Assembly (NCBI GenBank): GCA_965198655.1
Contig: OZ240668.1
Span: 3,472,001-3,536,000 of the forward strand
Reading direction: 5' to 3'
Source of the DNA: Lichenicola sp965198655
Lineage (GTDB): Bacteria > Pseudomonadota > Alphaproteobacteria > Acetobacterales > Acetobacteraceae
Length of the DNA stretch: 64,000 nucleotides
Shown here: in pieces, positions 25,892-33,449 of the stretch
How positions within the stretch are numbered: position 1 is the first letter of the stretch
Layout of the letters: each line of letters starts with the position of its first letter
Notes under the pieces: generated by a model
What the model was told of the DNA's origin: nothing
The model's input: only the letters and a program-made list of their open reading frames with translations
Databases searched by the model: none
Program-made: the position numbers and the translations under genes

Positions 25892-26761
25892 GTGGATCAC
25901 GTCACGACAGCGCTGGGCGTCTCGCAGCGTCTTGCCTGCAGGGTGCTGGGGCAGCACCGCTCCACGCAGCGCAAGGCACCCTGCAGACCCGACGACGAAG
26001 CGGCGCTGACGCAGGCGATCGTCGCCCTGGCGACGCAGTATGGACGCTACGGCTATCGGCGGATCACGGCCTTGCTGCACGCCGAGGGCTGGGCCTGCAA
26101 TCACAAGCGGGTCGAGCGGATCTGGCGCTCCGAGGGCCTGAAGGTGCCTGCGCGGCAGCCAAAGCGTGGACGGCTGTGGCTGAATGACGGGTCGTGCCTG
26201 CGGCTGCAGCCGGACCGGCCGAACCATGTGTGGGCTTATGATTTCGTCGAGGATCGCACCCGCGAAGGGCGCAAGTTCCGTATGTTGAACGTGGTGGACG
26301 AGTTCAGCCGCGAGTGCCTGGCGATCCGGGTCGAGCGCAGGCTTGGCTCGACGGAGGTGATCGACGTTCTGAGCGACCTGTTCATCGGCCGCGGTATCCC
26401 GGCGTACATCCGCTCGGACAACGGGCCGGAGTTCGTGGCCGCGGCGGTCAAGGACTGGATCACCACGCTCGGTGCCAAGCCTACGTATATCGAGCCCGGC
26501 AGCCCATGGGAGAACGGGTATGTGGAAAGCTTCAACGGCAAGTTCCGTGACGAGCTGCTGGCGTGCGAGGCGTTCAACACGCTCGCCGAGGCCAAGGTCC
26601 TGATCGAGCAATGGCGTGTGCACTACAACACGGTGCGTCCGCACAGCGCGCTGGGCTACCGGCCACCAGCACCCGAGATCATCCTGCCGAAGGTGCCAGC
26701 ACTCGTGCCTCCGCCAGGTCCAGCGGGATCAGCCGCGGCGCCCGCCATCACGATGAACTAA
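25892..26761 (+). CDS. IS3-family transposase OrfB, copy B
   Basis: 289 residues, identical to OrfB of copy A, with the DDE integrase core (VWAYDFVED, IRSDNGPEF, NGYVESFNGKFRDE). The listed start is GTG at 25892, but the frame is open upstream through the heptamer at 25856, so the working form is probably an OrfAB fusion of about 390 residues. Both copies look intact, so this IS family is likely active in the strain. Confidence 0.93.
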   Translation: MDHVTTALGVSQRLACRVLGQHRSTQRKAPCRPDDEAALTQAIVALATQYGRYGYRRITALLHAEGWACNHKRVERIWRSEGLKVPARQPKRGRLWLNDGSCLRLQPDRPNHVWAYDFVEDRTREGRKFRMLNVVDEFSRECLAIRVERRLGSTEVIDVLSDLFIGRGIPAYIRSDNGPEFVAAAVKDWITTLGAKPTYIEPGSPWENGYVESFNGKFRDELLACEAFNTLAEAKVLIEQWRVHYNTVRPHSALGYRPPAPEIILPKVPALVPPPGPAGSAAAPAITMN

Positions 26762-26795
26762 GATTTCGCCTGGATCACTTAACGGGGGCTGGTCA

Positions 26796-27584
26796 CTGCC
26801 GGACATGCTGGCGCGGTTGAAGCTGACGGCGATGCGCGACCGGCTCGATGGCCTGCTGGACGAGGCGGCACGAGGCGACCTGTCCTTGCGCGAGACGCTG
26901 GCGCTGCTGTGCCGGTCCGAGGTGTCGCACCGCGAGGAGCGGCGCATTCAGATGGGCACGGGGATCGCGAAGTTCCCGCATCAGCGCACGCTCGAGGGGT
27001 TCGACTTTGCCGCCCAGCCCTCGCTCGATGCCAAGCAGGTGCGCGACCTGGCCGCCTGTCGCTGGGTGGCAAACGGCGATGCGTTGCTGATCCAGGGGCC
27101 GCCCGGCGTGGGCAAGACGCACCTCGCGATCGCGCTGGGGCGCGAGGCGATCCGCCACGGCTACTCAGTGCTGTTCACCCCGGCGACCGCGCTGGCGACG
27201 ACGCTGGTCAGGGGGCATTCGGAGGGAAAGCTGGAGCAGCGCCTTGCTCAGCTGGCCAAGCCGAAGCTGCTGATCATCGATGCTTGAGCGCAGGTGACGC
27301 TCAAGGGCTATCTGCCGTTCGAGCCCGCAGCCGCGCATCTGCTGTTCCAGCTCGTCAGCCGCCGCTACGAGCGGGGCAGCATCCTGATCACGTCCAACCG
27401 CGCCGTCGGCGACTGGGGTACGGTGCTGGGCGACCAGGTCGTGGCGACCGCCATCCTGGACCGGCTGCTGCACCACAGCCACGTGCTGACCATCCGCGGC
27501 GACAGCTACCGGCTGCGCGAGAAGCGCCGCTCGGGGCTGCTCAAGGCGATACCCGCACCGGCATCAGCCGAGGCATCACAGTAG
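26796..27584 (+). pseudogene. IS21-family istB ATPase, disrupted
   Basis: An IstB helper ATPase: MLARLKLTAMRDRLDGLLDE, then Walker A GPPGVGKTHLAIALG, then KPKLLIID where Walker B (normally IIDELGYLP) should follow. In place of the two residues EL there is an 18-bp-longer segment containing an in-frame TGA (27285-27287) and a perfect 8-bp inverted repeat (CTTGAGCG/CGCTCAAG). The family frame then resumes with GYLPFEPAAAHLLFQLV to 27584. The 5' end is cut by IS3 copy B and no istA is present. Confidence 0.88.
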
Positions 27585-27590
27585 CGGAGG

Positions 27591-27635
27591 TGGATGGGTT
27601 CTCAGTGTCGCCCCTGGATGGGTTCCTGATGTCGC
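27591..27635. repeat. IS21-type terminal repeats
   Basis: Two 21-bp direct repeats start with TGGATGGGTTC and end with TGTCGC (27591-27611 and 27615-27635), 24 bp apart, directly after istB. IS21 elements carry such multiple terminal repeats as transposase binding sites, so this marks the right end of the IS21 remnant. Confidence 0.75.
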
Positions 27636-27747
27636 TTGATATAGAGGAGCCCGCGGGTGATGGAAACGGCATCCGGCGTCATGAGCAAGGACCTGTGGCA
27701 GCGAGCAAACCGTTCCCCCGGAACCTTCCTCCCCCAACGATGGCCTA

Positions 27748-28374
27748 TCAGCTAGGCCTCGCACAGAGGGCTGCTTCGAGCGTCCTGAGGACACGAGCGG
27801 CTTCCCGAGGAACACCGACCGCCTCCGCGACATCAAGCAACTCATCGACCGTGCCGCCCTCCTGGACGAACCGCCTCGCCGCCAGGATCCCCACGTCAGG
27901 ATCCTCCAGCCATCGCCGGTACCGCAGGAGGTCGACGACGGTCCTGGCTACCCCGGTATGCCGCACCCGGACGCCGCAGACCTCCTTGTCAACAACGCCT
28001 ACCTCAAGAGCGCCCGGATAGCTCCACCGCACGATCCGCTGCGGCGTCTCGCCCTCTTTGGCTCCATGCGCTCCTACGGGAACAGCCATCCAGATCGCTT
28101 CGGGCGGCCTGTCGATGAGGTCGCACAGGTAGGCCGCCGACATCAGGCAGACGACGCCGCGGGGCATCCTGGAACACGCCGCCGCCAGGCCTGCGAGTTC
28201 CGGCGCTACTCCGGTTCCCGGTCTGTAGTAGGCCCCAGTCGCAGAGCGCGCGATCAGCCCAGCGCTCAGGGCGTTGGCGACGGCCTGCGGTCGGATCCCG
28301 ACAGCCCGCAGCGCAGAGGACCGCCTGACCGAGCCGTCAGCAAGAAGCGATTGCAGCCGTTCCTGCTGCGTCAT
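27748..28374 (-). CDS. AbiEi-type antitoxin/transcriptional regulator, orphan
   Basis: A 208-residue protein. The N-terminal winged-helix-like part (MTQQERLQSLLADGSVRRSS through AGLIARSATGAYYRP) and the following domain (VCLMSAAYLCDLIDRPPEAIW, then VRVRHTGVARTVVDLLRY) fit AbiEi antitoxins of type IV systems. The cognate nucleotidyltransferase toxin AbiEii is normally immediately downstream, but here downstream is the IS21 remnant. The start at 28374 is chosen over 28494 because the upstream part is not conserved-looking. Confidence 0.75.
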   Translation of the reverse strand: MTQQERLQSLLADGSVRRSSALRAVGIRPQAVANALSAGLIARSATGAYYRPGTGVAPELAGLAAACSRMPRGVVCLMSAAYLCDLIDRPPEAIWMAVPVGAHGAKEGETPQRIVRWSYPGALEVGVVDKEVCGVRVRHTGVARTVVDLLRYRRWLEDPDVGILAARRFVQEGGTVDELLDVAEAVGVPREAARVLRTLEAALCARPS

Positions 28375-28450
28375 GGGTGTCCCGTGGGTGGTGTCGCCGG
28401 AACACGAGGTCGTCTGGCCGTTCTCGAGAATGGTTGGACGTGGCCCGCCA

Positions 28451-28699
28451 TCACGGACGTGGAGGGGCCACCAGCCCGAGGGTCTCCGGGGCATCTGGGT
28501 TCATGCCAACGGCTTCCGCCGCCGTCCGCAGTCGCGCGAGCTGGTCGTCGTCCGCCGAGGCCGCTGCACTCCAGGCGGTCAGCTCGAAAGCGAGCCGCGC
28601 GCCCTCGACGTCGTGGTCGGCAAGCAGCCGCTCGATCTGGCGGACGCTGTGCTCGGTGTCCGGCTGGTCGTCGTGGGCCGTTGAAAAGCGGTCGTCCAT
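28451..28699 (-). CDS. Small acidic hypothetical protein
   Basis: An 82-residue, strongly acidic helical protein (SVRQIERLLADHDVEGARLAFELT), with no known domain. It lies 76 bp upstream of the AbiEi-like gene on the same strand and may be co-transcribed with it. I cannot assign a role; confidence rests on length, codon use and position only. Confidence 0.45.
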   Translation of the reverse strand: MDDRFSTAHDDQPDTEHSVRQIERLLADHDVEGARLAFELTAWSAAASADDDQLARLRTAAEAVGMNPDAPETLGLVAPPRP

Positions 28700-28997
28700 G
28701 GTCGCGCTCCTTGTGACGCGATTCAGCTTGCGACCATTCTACGCAAGCGACGGGGCGGCCGGGGACATTTTTCGGGGAGGGCTTGGACCGTAGGAGGGGC
28801 CCCTAGAGGCCGAAAACGGGCCTCTTCGGCACCTTCATGTATTACACTACTTCTTCTTTAGCGAATGCTTCGCGGCGGTTCGAGGGTGCCGTCGAGTTTT
28901 TGGTTTTGCTGGGTGCGAGGGTTTCAGGTTCTATGAGGGGCTTCTAGCGATACTTCGAGGCCTAATCAGGTTTCGGGGTCTGGTGTAACTTTATGGC
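28700..28997. other. Transition from accessory to core region
   Basis: About 300 bp of lower-GC sequence without a gene. A short hairpin (GAGGCC/GGCCTC around 28811-28830) and several TCGAGG-type repeats are visible. No tRNA or clear attachment core was found. This is the natural place for the right boundary of the accessory region. Confidence 0.45.
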
Positions 28998-29477
28998 CTA
29001 ACTGACAATTGATTCGTTCTCGACCGCCAGTCGCGCTGCGGTCGCCAGCCGGTCGACGCGGTCGTTGTCCACGTTCCCGGCATGGCCGCGGACCCAGTGC
29101 CAGCTCACCTGGTGCCGCTTCGCCGCCTCCAGCACCCGGCGCCACAGGTCCATGTTGGCGACCGGGTCGCCGCCGGCGGTGCGCCAGTTGCGGCGGACCC
29201 AGCCGGTGGACCAGCGGGTGACGCCGTTGCGCACGTATTCGCTGTCGGTGTGCAGCGCGATCCGGCACGGCCGGGTCAACGCTTCCAGCGCTTCCGCCGC
29301 CGCGGTCAGCTCCATGCGGTTGTTGGTGGTGGCCGGCTCGCCGCCCGACAGCTCGCGCTCGTGGCCGCGGAAGCGCAGCAGCACCGCCCAGCCGCCCGGA
29401 CCCGGGTTCGGCTTGCAGCCGCCATCGGTCCAAACTTCGACCTCCGCCGGCCCGGCATCTGCCGCCTCGCCGCTCAC
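28998..29477 (-). CDS. rnhA: Ribonuclease HI
   Basis: A 159-residue enzyme that degrades the RNA strand of RNA-DNA hybrids (Okazaki primers, R-loops). All catalytic acids are visible: Asp in WTDGGCKPNPGPGGW, Glu in NRMELTAAAEAL, Asp in LHTDSEYV and the final Asp in DRVDRLA, with the WHWVRGHAGN loop. Its start overlaps the end of thrB by 4 bp, the common alphaproteobacterial order ispH-thrB-rnhA. Confidence 0.97.
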   Translation of the reverse strand: MSGEAADAGPAEVEVWTDGGCKPNPGPGGWAVLLRFRGHERELSGGEPATTNNRMELTAAAEALEALTRPCRIALHTDSEYVRNGVTRWSTGWVRRNWRTAGGDPVANMDLWRRVLEAAKRHQVSWHWVRGHAGNVDNDRVDRLATAARLAVENESIVS

Positions 29478-30469
29478 AGGCCGAGCGCTCCCGGCGCCGT
29501 ATTGAGGAGGTGCCGCAGCCGGTGGAGATAATCGAGCGGGTCCTTGCGCGTGACCAGCGCGCCGTCCGGCGTGTTCACCCAGTCGAACAGCCGGGTCAGC
29601 AGGAAGCGGATCGCCGCCCCCTGCGCCAGCACCGGCAGCGCCTGCCGCTCGGCGGGCTCCAGACGGCGCAGGGTCTCGTAGCCGTCAAGCATCAGCTTCG
29701 CCTTCGTCACGTTGAAGTTCGGACCGGGGACGTCCGGCCTGGGCTCGAAGCACCAGGCGTTCAGGCAGACGCCCAGGTCGTAGGCCAGCAGGTCGGTGCA
29801 GGCGAAATAGAAGTCGATCAGCCCGGACAGCACCCGGGTGCCGGCGCCGCCGAGTGGACCTTGCAGGAAGAACACGTTGTCCGGGAACAGGTCGGCGTGG
29901 ATCTGCCCGCGCGGCAGCCCAGTCGGCCAGGCCGGCAGGATACGGGCGAGCGCCCGGTCGAGCTCCGCCACCAGCCCCGGCTGCACCCGGTCGCCGGAGG
30001 AGCGGCAACTGTCCAGCAGCGTGGTCCAGGCCTCGGGCCCGAGCCGGTTCGGCCGCACCGGCGCGTAGTCGGCGCCTGCGACGTGCAGCCGGGCCAGCGC
30101 CTCGCCCAGGGGGCGGCAATGCTCCGGCCGCACCCGGCGCGGCCAGACCCCCGGCAGGAACGAGGTGATCGCCGCCGGCCGTCCCGCCAGCACCCGCAGC
30201 GCCGCGCCGTCGCGCCCGGGGATCGGCTGCGGGCAGGTTACGCCGCGCGTCGCCAGGTGGCGCATCAGGCCCAGGAACCAGGGCAGCTCGGCGGCGTCGA
30301 CCCGCTTCTCGTACAGGGTCAGGATGTAGTCGCCGGTGCCGGTGCGCAGGGAGAAGTTGCTGTTCTCGACCCCTTCGGCGATGCCGCGGAAGGCCACCAG
30401 CGGCCCCAGCTCGTACTCGCCGAGGAAGGCCGTCAGCGCCTCGTCCGTGACGTCGGTGTAAACCGCCAT
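29474..30469 (-). CDS. thrB: Homoserine kinase (ThrB, APH-like type)
   Basis: A 331-residue kinase of the aminoglycoside-phosphotransferase-like class that phosphorylates homoserine on the way to threonine. The Brenner motif is GQIHADLFPDNVFF and the metal-binding motif is LIDFYFACTDLLAYDLG. The N-terminus GIAEGVENSNFSL is the nucleotide loop. It sits between ispH and rnhA; the intergenic gap to ispH contains hairpins. Confidence 0.95.
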   Translation of the reverse strand: MAVYTDVTDEALTAFLGEYELGPLVAFRGIAEGVENSNFSLRTGTGDYILTLYEKRVDAAELPWFLGLMRHLATRGVTCPQPIPGRDGAALRVLAGRPAAITSFLPGVWPRRVRPEHCRPLGEALARLHVAGADYAPVRPNRLGPEAWTTLLDSCRSSGDRVQPGLVAELDRALARILPAWPTGLPRGQIHADLFPDNVFFLQGPLGGAGTRVLSGLIDFYFACTDLLAYDLGVCLNAWCFEPRPDVPGPNFNVTKAKLMLDGYETLRRLEPAERQALPVLAQGAAIRFLLTRLFDWVNTPDGALVTRKDPLDYLHRLRHLLNTAPGALGL

Positions 30470-30510
30470 CAAATCTCTACGCCGCGCTTAAAGGCCAGGG
30501 CTCTGCCCAT

Positions 30511-30639
30511 CGATCTGCTTCGCAGCACCGATCTGCTTCGCAGCTCGGTCCGCTGGGGCCGGAAGCCCCAGACCCCTGAACTTTAAGAATGGGTTTGAAG
30601 GGCTTTGCCCTTCATGGGGTCCAGGGGCAACGCCCCTGG
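30511..30639. repeat. Direct repeat plus cluster of three hairpins
   Basis: In the ispH-thrB gap, CGATCTGCTTCGCAGC occurs twice (from 30511 and 30529). Three perfect stem-loops follow: 30554-30570 (TGGGGC/GCCCCA), 30598-30612 (AAGGGC/GCCCTT) and 30621-30639 (CCAGGGGC/GCCCCTGG). Such strong GC stems between co-oriented genes act as attenuators, RNA-stabilising elements or dispersed palindromic repeats. Confidence 0.75.
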
Positions 30640-30663
30640 CCTTTCCTCGCCGCGCACCGAAAC

Positions 30664-31665
30664 CTACCCAAGCGGAGCCGGAAGCTTGAAGATCACGTCC
30701 TCGAGCTTCACGGTTCGCTCCTCGATCTCCAGCCGGTAGCGGTGCCCGAGTGCGGTCACCATCTCCTGCACCAGCGCCTCCGGCGCCGAGGCGCCGGCGG
30801 TGATGCCGAGCGTGTGGACGTTGTCCAGCACCGACCAGTCGAGGTCGCGCAGCCGCGGCACCAGCAGCGCGCGCGGCGCACCGGAACGCTCGGCGACCTC
30901 GCGCAGGCGCTGCGAGTTGGACGAGTTGGGGCTGCCGATCACGATCACCAGGTCGCAGCCCGGCGCGATCGCCTTGACCGCCTCCTGGCGGTTGGTGGTG
31001 GCGTAGCAGATGTCCTCGCGCTTCGGCCCCTCGATCAGGGGAAAGCGGGTGCGCAGGATCTCGACGATCTCGGCGGTGTCGTCCACCGACAGCGTGGTCT
31101 GGGTGATGAAGGCGAGCCGGGTCGGGTCGACCGGCTGCACGCGCCTGGCCTCGTCGGCATCGTTGACCAGGGTGACGGCGCCCGGCGGCAACTGGCCCAT
31201 GGTGCCGACCACCTCGGGATGGCCGGCATGGCCGATCATCAGGATGTGTCGGCTGTCCAGGCCGCCCTCGGCGAAGTGGCGCTCGGCCTCGCGGTGCACC
31301 TTGCTGACCAGCGGGCAGGTGGCGTCGAGGTAGAGCAGGTTGCGGCGCTCGGCCTCGGCCGGCACGGTCTTGGGCACGCCGTGGGCGGAGAACACCACGT
31401 GGCCGTCGGGCGGCACCTCGTCGAGCTCCTCGACGAAGATGGCCCCCTTGGCCTCCAGCTCCTCGACCACGGTGCGGTTGTGCACGATCTCGTGGCGCAC
31501 GTAGACGGGTGCTCCGTAGCGGCGCAGCGCCTCCTCGACCACCCGGATCGCCCGGTCCACGCCGGCGCAGAACCCGCGCGGGCCGGCCAGCAGCAGCTTG
31601 AGCCGCGGCAACGTCGCTTGCGCCGGCACAACGGCGAACGGCTGGTCAAGCCTCTGGTCCGGCAT
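30664..31665 (-). CDS. ispH: 4-hydroxy-3-methylbut-2-enyl diphosphate reductase
   Basis: A 333-residue iron-sulfur enzyme, the last step of the MEP isoprenoid pathway. It reduces HMBPP to IPP and DMAPP. The cluster cysteines are in GPRGFCAGVDRAI and DATCPLVSKVH, with the third near GCDLVIVIG; the substrate-binding SPNSSNSQRL follows. The start MPDQRL at 31665 is chosen over 31740, which would add an unusual 25-residue leader. It heads the ispH-thrB-rnhA group. Confidence 0.96.
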   Translation of the reverse strand: MPDQRLDQPFAVVPAQATLPRLKLLLAGPRGFCAGVDRAIRVVEEALRRYGAPVYVRHEIVHNRTVVEELEAKGAIFVEELDEVPPDGHVVFSAHGVPKTVPAEAERRNLLYLDATCPLVSKVHREAERHFAEGGLDSRHILMIGHAGHPEVVGTMGQLPPGAVTLVNDADEARRVQPVDPTRLAFITQTTLSVDDTAEIVEILRTRFPLIEGPKREDICYATTNRQEAVKAIAPGCDLVIVIGSPNSSNSQRLREVAERSGAPRALLVPRLRDLDWSVLDNVHTLGITAGASAPEALVQEMVTALGHRYRLEIEERTVKLEDVIFKLPAPLG

Positions 31666-31784
31666 CTTGTTCCCCAAACCCGTGTCGGGCCCTATATGGC
31701 GTCCCGCCGGTCCGGACGCAAAGTCCCGGGCGACGCCCACAACGCCGTTCCTGCCTTACAGGGACGGCCGGTCGAAAGTCGAGA

Positions 31785-32369
31785 ATGAACCTGTCGCACC
31801 CGATCCGCGCGTCCCGGCCCCCCTTGCTGCCGATGCTGCTGACGATGCTGCCGCCGGTGCTGTTGTCCGGCGCGCTGTCCGGATGCGGGCCGCAAAACCC
31901 GGACGCGTTCGCGCCCGCCTGCGCGCAGGTCGGGCTGCTGGCCGAGGCCGCGGACTTCACCGATTACGGCGCGACCGGGTTCGCCCGTCCCGACCTGAGC
32001 CGCCTAGTCAGCCATGGCAGCATCATCGGCGTGTCCGGACATTGCAGCAACGCCGCCGGCGGCACCGTGCTGCACACCGTGGTCCAGGTGCAGATGGCGA
32101 TCGACCGCGGCCCGGCCGCCGCAAGCAGCAGCCTCGACATCCCGTACTTCCTCGCCGTGATCCTGGACGGTGCGGTGATCAACAAGCTCCCGCTCACGGC
32201 CCGGGCGCAGTTCCCGGACAACGGCGACAAGGTGCTGGTCAGGACCGACCCGGTGGTGCTGGACCTCCCGGTCACGCGGCACCGGCCGGGATCGGCCTAC
32301 CGGATCGAGGTCGGGTTCCAGCTTTCGGCGTGGCAGCTCGACTACAACCGCGCCCATCCGGGGCGTTGA
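31785..32369 (+). CDS. Predicted lipoprotein of unknown function
   Basis: A 194-residue protein with an N-terminal signal ending in a lipobox (SGALSGC, Cys about residue 34), so it is probably membrane-anchored on the periplasmic side. The mature part is beta-rich with repeated VVQVQM and VVLDLPVT-like strands. No family is recognised. It is divergent from ispH and 71 bp upstream of gcvH. Confidence 0.65.
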   Translation: MNLSHPIRASRPPLLPMLLTMLPPVLLSGALSGCGPQNPDAFAPACAQVGLLAEAADFTDYGATGFARPDLSRLVSHGSIIGVSGHCSNAAGGTVLHTVVQVQMAIDRGPAAASSSLDIPYFLAVILDGAVINKLPLTARAQFPDNGDKVLVRTDPVVLDLPVTRHRPGSAYRIEVGFQLSAWQLDYNRAHPGR

Positions 32370-32440
32370 GGCGAACCAAAGCCAGCCGGAGCGTTTGGCC
32401 CCCAAGCGGCCCGGCCGCAGCAGGAGCAGGAGATCCACCG

Positions 32441-32818
32441 ATGGCCGACATCCGCTACACCAAGGATCACGAGTGGGTTCGCCTCGAAGCCGACGGGACC
32501 GCCACGGTCGGCATCACCGACCACGCCCAGGAAGCCCTGGGCGACGTCGTGTTCGTGGAGCTGCCGATCGCCGACCGCGTGCTGGCGGAAGGCGAGAGCT
32601 GCGCCGTGGTCGAGAGCGTGAAGGCGGCCTCCGACGTCTACGCGCCGCTGGCTGGCACCGTGCTGGAAGCCAACGAGCTGCTGTCCGACGACCCGTCGCT
32701 GGTCAACCGCGACCCGGAGGACGAAGCATGGTTCTTCCGCATGGAGCCGTCGGACCCCGACGCGTTCAAGGCGCTGATGGACGAGGAGGCCTACCAGAGC
32801 TTCGTCGAGTCGCTGTGA
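32441..32818 (+). CDS. gcvH: Glycine cleavage system H protein
   Basis: A 125-residue lipoyl-carrier protein that shuttles the methylamine intermediate between the P, T and L proteins. The lipoylated Lys is in ESVKAASDVYAPL, and the N-terminal RYTKDHEWVRLE is diagnostic. A GGAG ribosome site precedes ATG 32441. gcvT and gcvP are not adjacent, so the remaining subunits must be elsewhere. An alternative role in lipoate transfer to other complexes is possible. Confidence 0.96.
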   Translation: MADIRYTKDHEWVRLEADGTATVGITDHAQEALGDVVFVELPIADRVLAEGESCAVVESVKAASDVYAPLAGTVLEANELLSDDPSLVNRDPEDEAWFFRMEPSDPDAFKALMDEEAYQSFVESL

Positions 32819-32866
32819 CCGGTGCGCCAGCGACCGATGCGCCAGCCTGGGCGGATGCCAGTCGGC

Positions 32867-33331
32867 TCATTGCGCGCCGCCCACATAGGCCTTGAGGCTT
32901 TCCACCTCGCTCGCCTGCTGCACCAGGCGCGCCTTGACCACGTCGCCGATGCTCACCATGCCCACCAGCACCTCGTGCTCCAGCACCGGCAGGTGACGCA
33001 CCCGTCGCTCGGTCATCATCAGCGCGGCGGTGGCCAGGTCGGCCGACAGGCTGATCGTGCTACGCACCTCGGTCATGACCTGCGACGCTGCCATGTCGAG
33101 CACGTCGCCGGCGCCGTGCGCCTCGACCAGGGCGCGGATGATGTCGCGCTCGCTGACGATGCCCAGGATGTGCCGGTCGCGTATGTCGAACTGGCTGGCG
33201 GCAGGATCGAGCACCAGCACCGCGCCGATCCCGTGCCGGCGCAGGGTGGCGACCACCTCGCTCACGCTGGCGCTCGGCGGGACGCTCACCACGGTGCGGC
33301 CCTTGCCGTTCAGGATCGCCTCGATCGTCAT
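32867..33331 (-). CDS. Tandem CBS-domain protein
   Basis: A 154-residue stand-alone CBS pair: first CBS about residues 10-65 (SVSEVVATLRRHGIGAVLVLD, GIVSERDIIRAL), second about 80-140 (TAALMMTERRVRHLPVLE, GMVSIGDVVKARL). CBS pairs bind adenosyl nucleotides and act as energy or ligand sensors; the target here is unknown. The ATG at 33331 follows a GAGCGAGATG context. Divergent from the MFS gene. Confidence 0.92.
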   Translation of the reverse strand: MTIEAILNGKGRTVVSVPPSASVSEVVATLRRHGIGAVLVLDPAASQFDIRDRHILGIVSERDIIRALVEAHGAGDVLDMAASQVMTEVRSTISLSADLATAALMMTERRVRHLPVLEHEVLVGMVSIGDVVKARLVQQASEVESLKAYVGGAQ

Positions 33332-33449
33332 CTCGCTCACTCCCTCCGCCACTTGCTTCGGGCTCTGCGTCCCGTGCCGCCCGAGCATGGTCCCCCCGGC
33401 GTGCACACGTCCAAGCGCAGTCTCGTGATGGGAGACGACCGGTCCCGCG

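Larger units (their letters stand above)
25527..26795 (+). mobile_element. IS3-family (IS407-like) insertion sequence, copy B
   Basis: Same length (1,269 bp), ends and encoded proteins as copy A, but in the opposite orientation. The left end TGACCTGCCCCC starts at 25527 and the right end, the complement of TGACCAGCCCCC, stops at 26795. Flanking tetranucleotides are ATCG and CTGC, so no target duplication is visible. It interrupts an ISNCY transposase fragment on the left and an IS21 istB gene on the right, showing nested insertion and deletion. Confidence 0.92.

Noticed and set aside
2266..26795. Composite transposon bounded by the two IS3-family copies
   Set aside because: No target duplication at the outer ends, and all flanks are broken genes. 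Mobility of the 22-kb unit as a whole is not supported; inversion or deletion is more likely.
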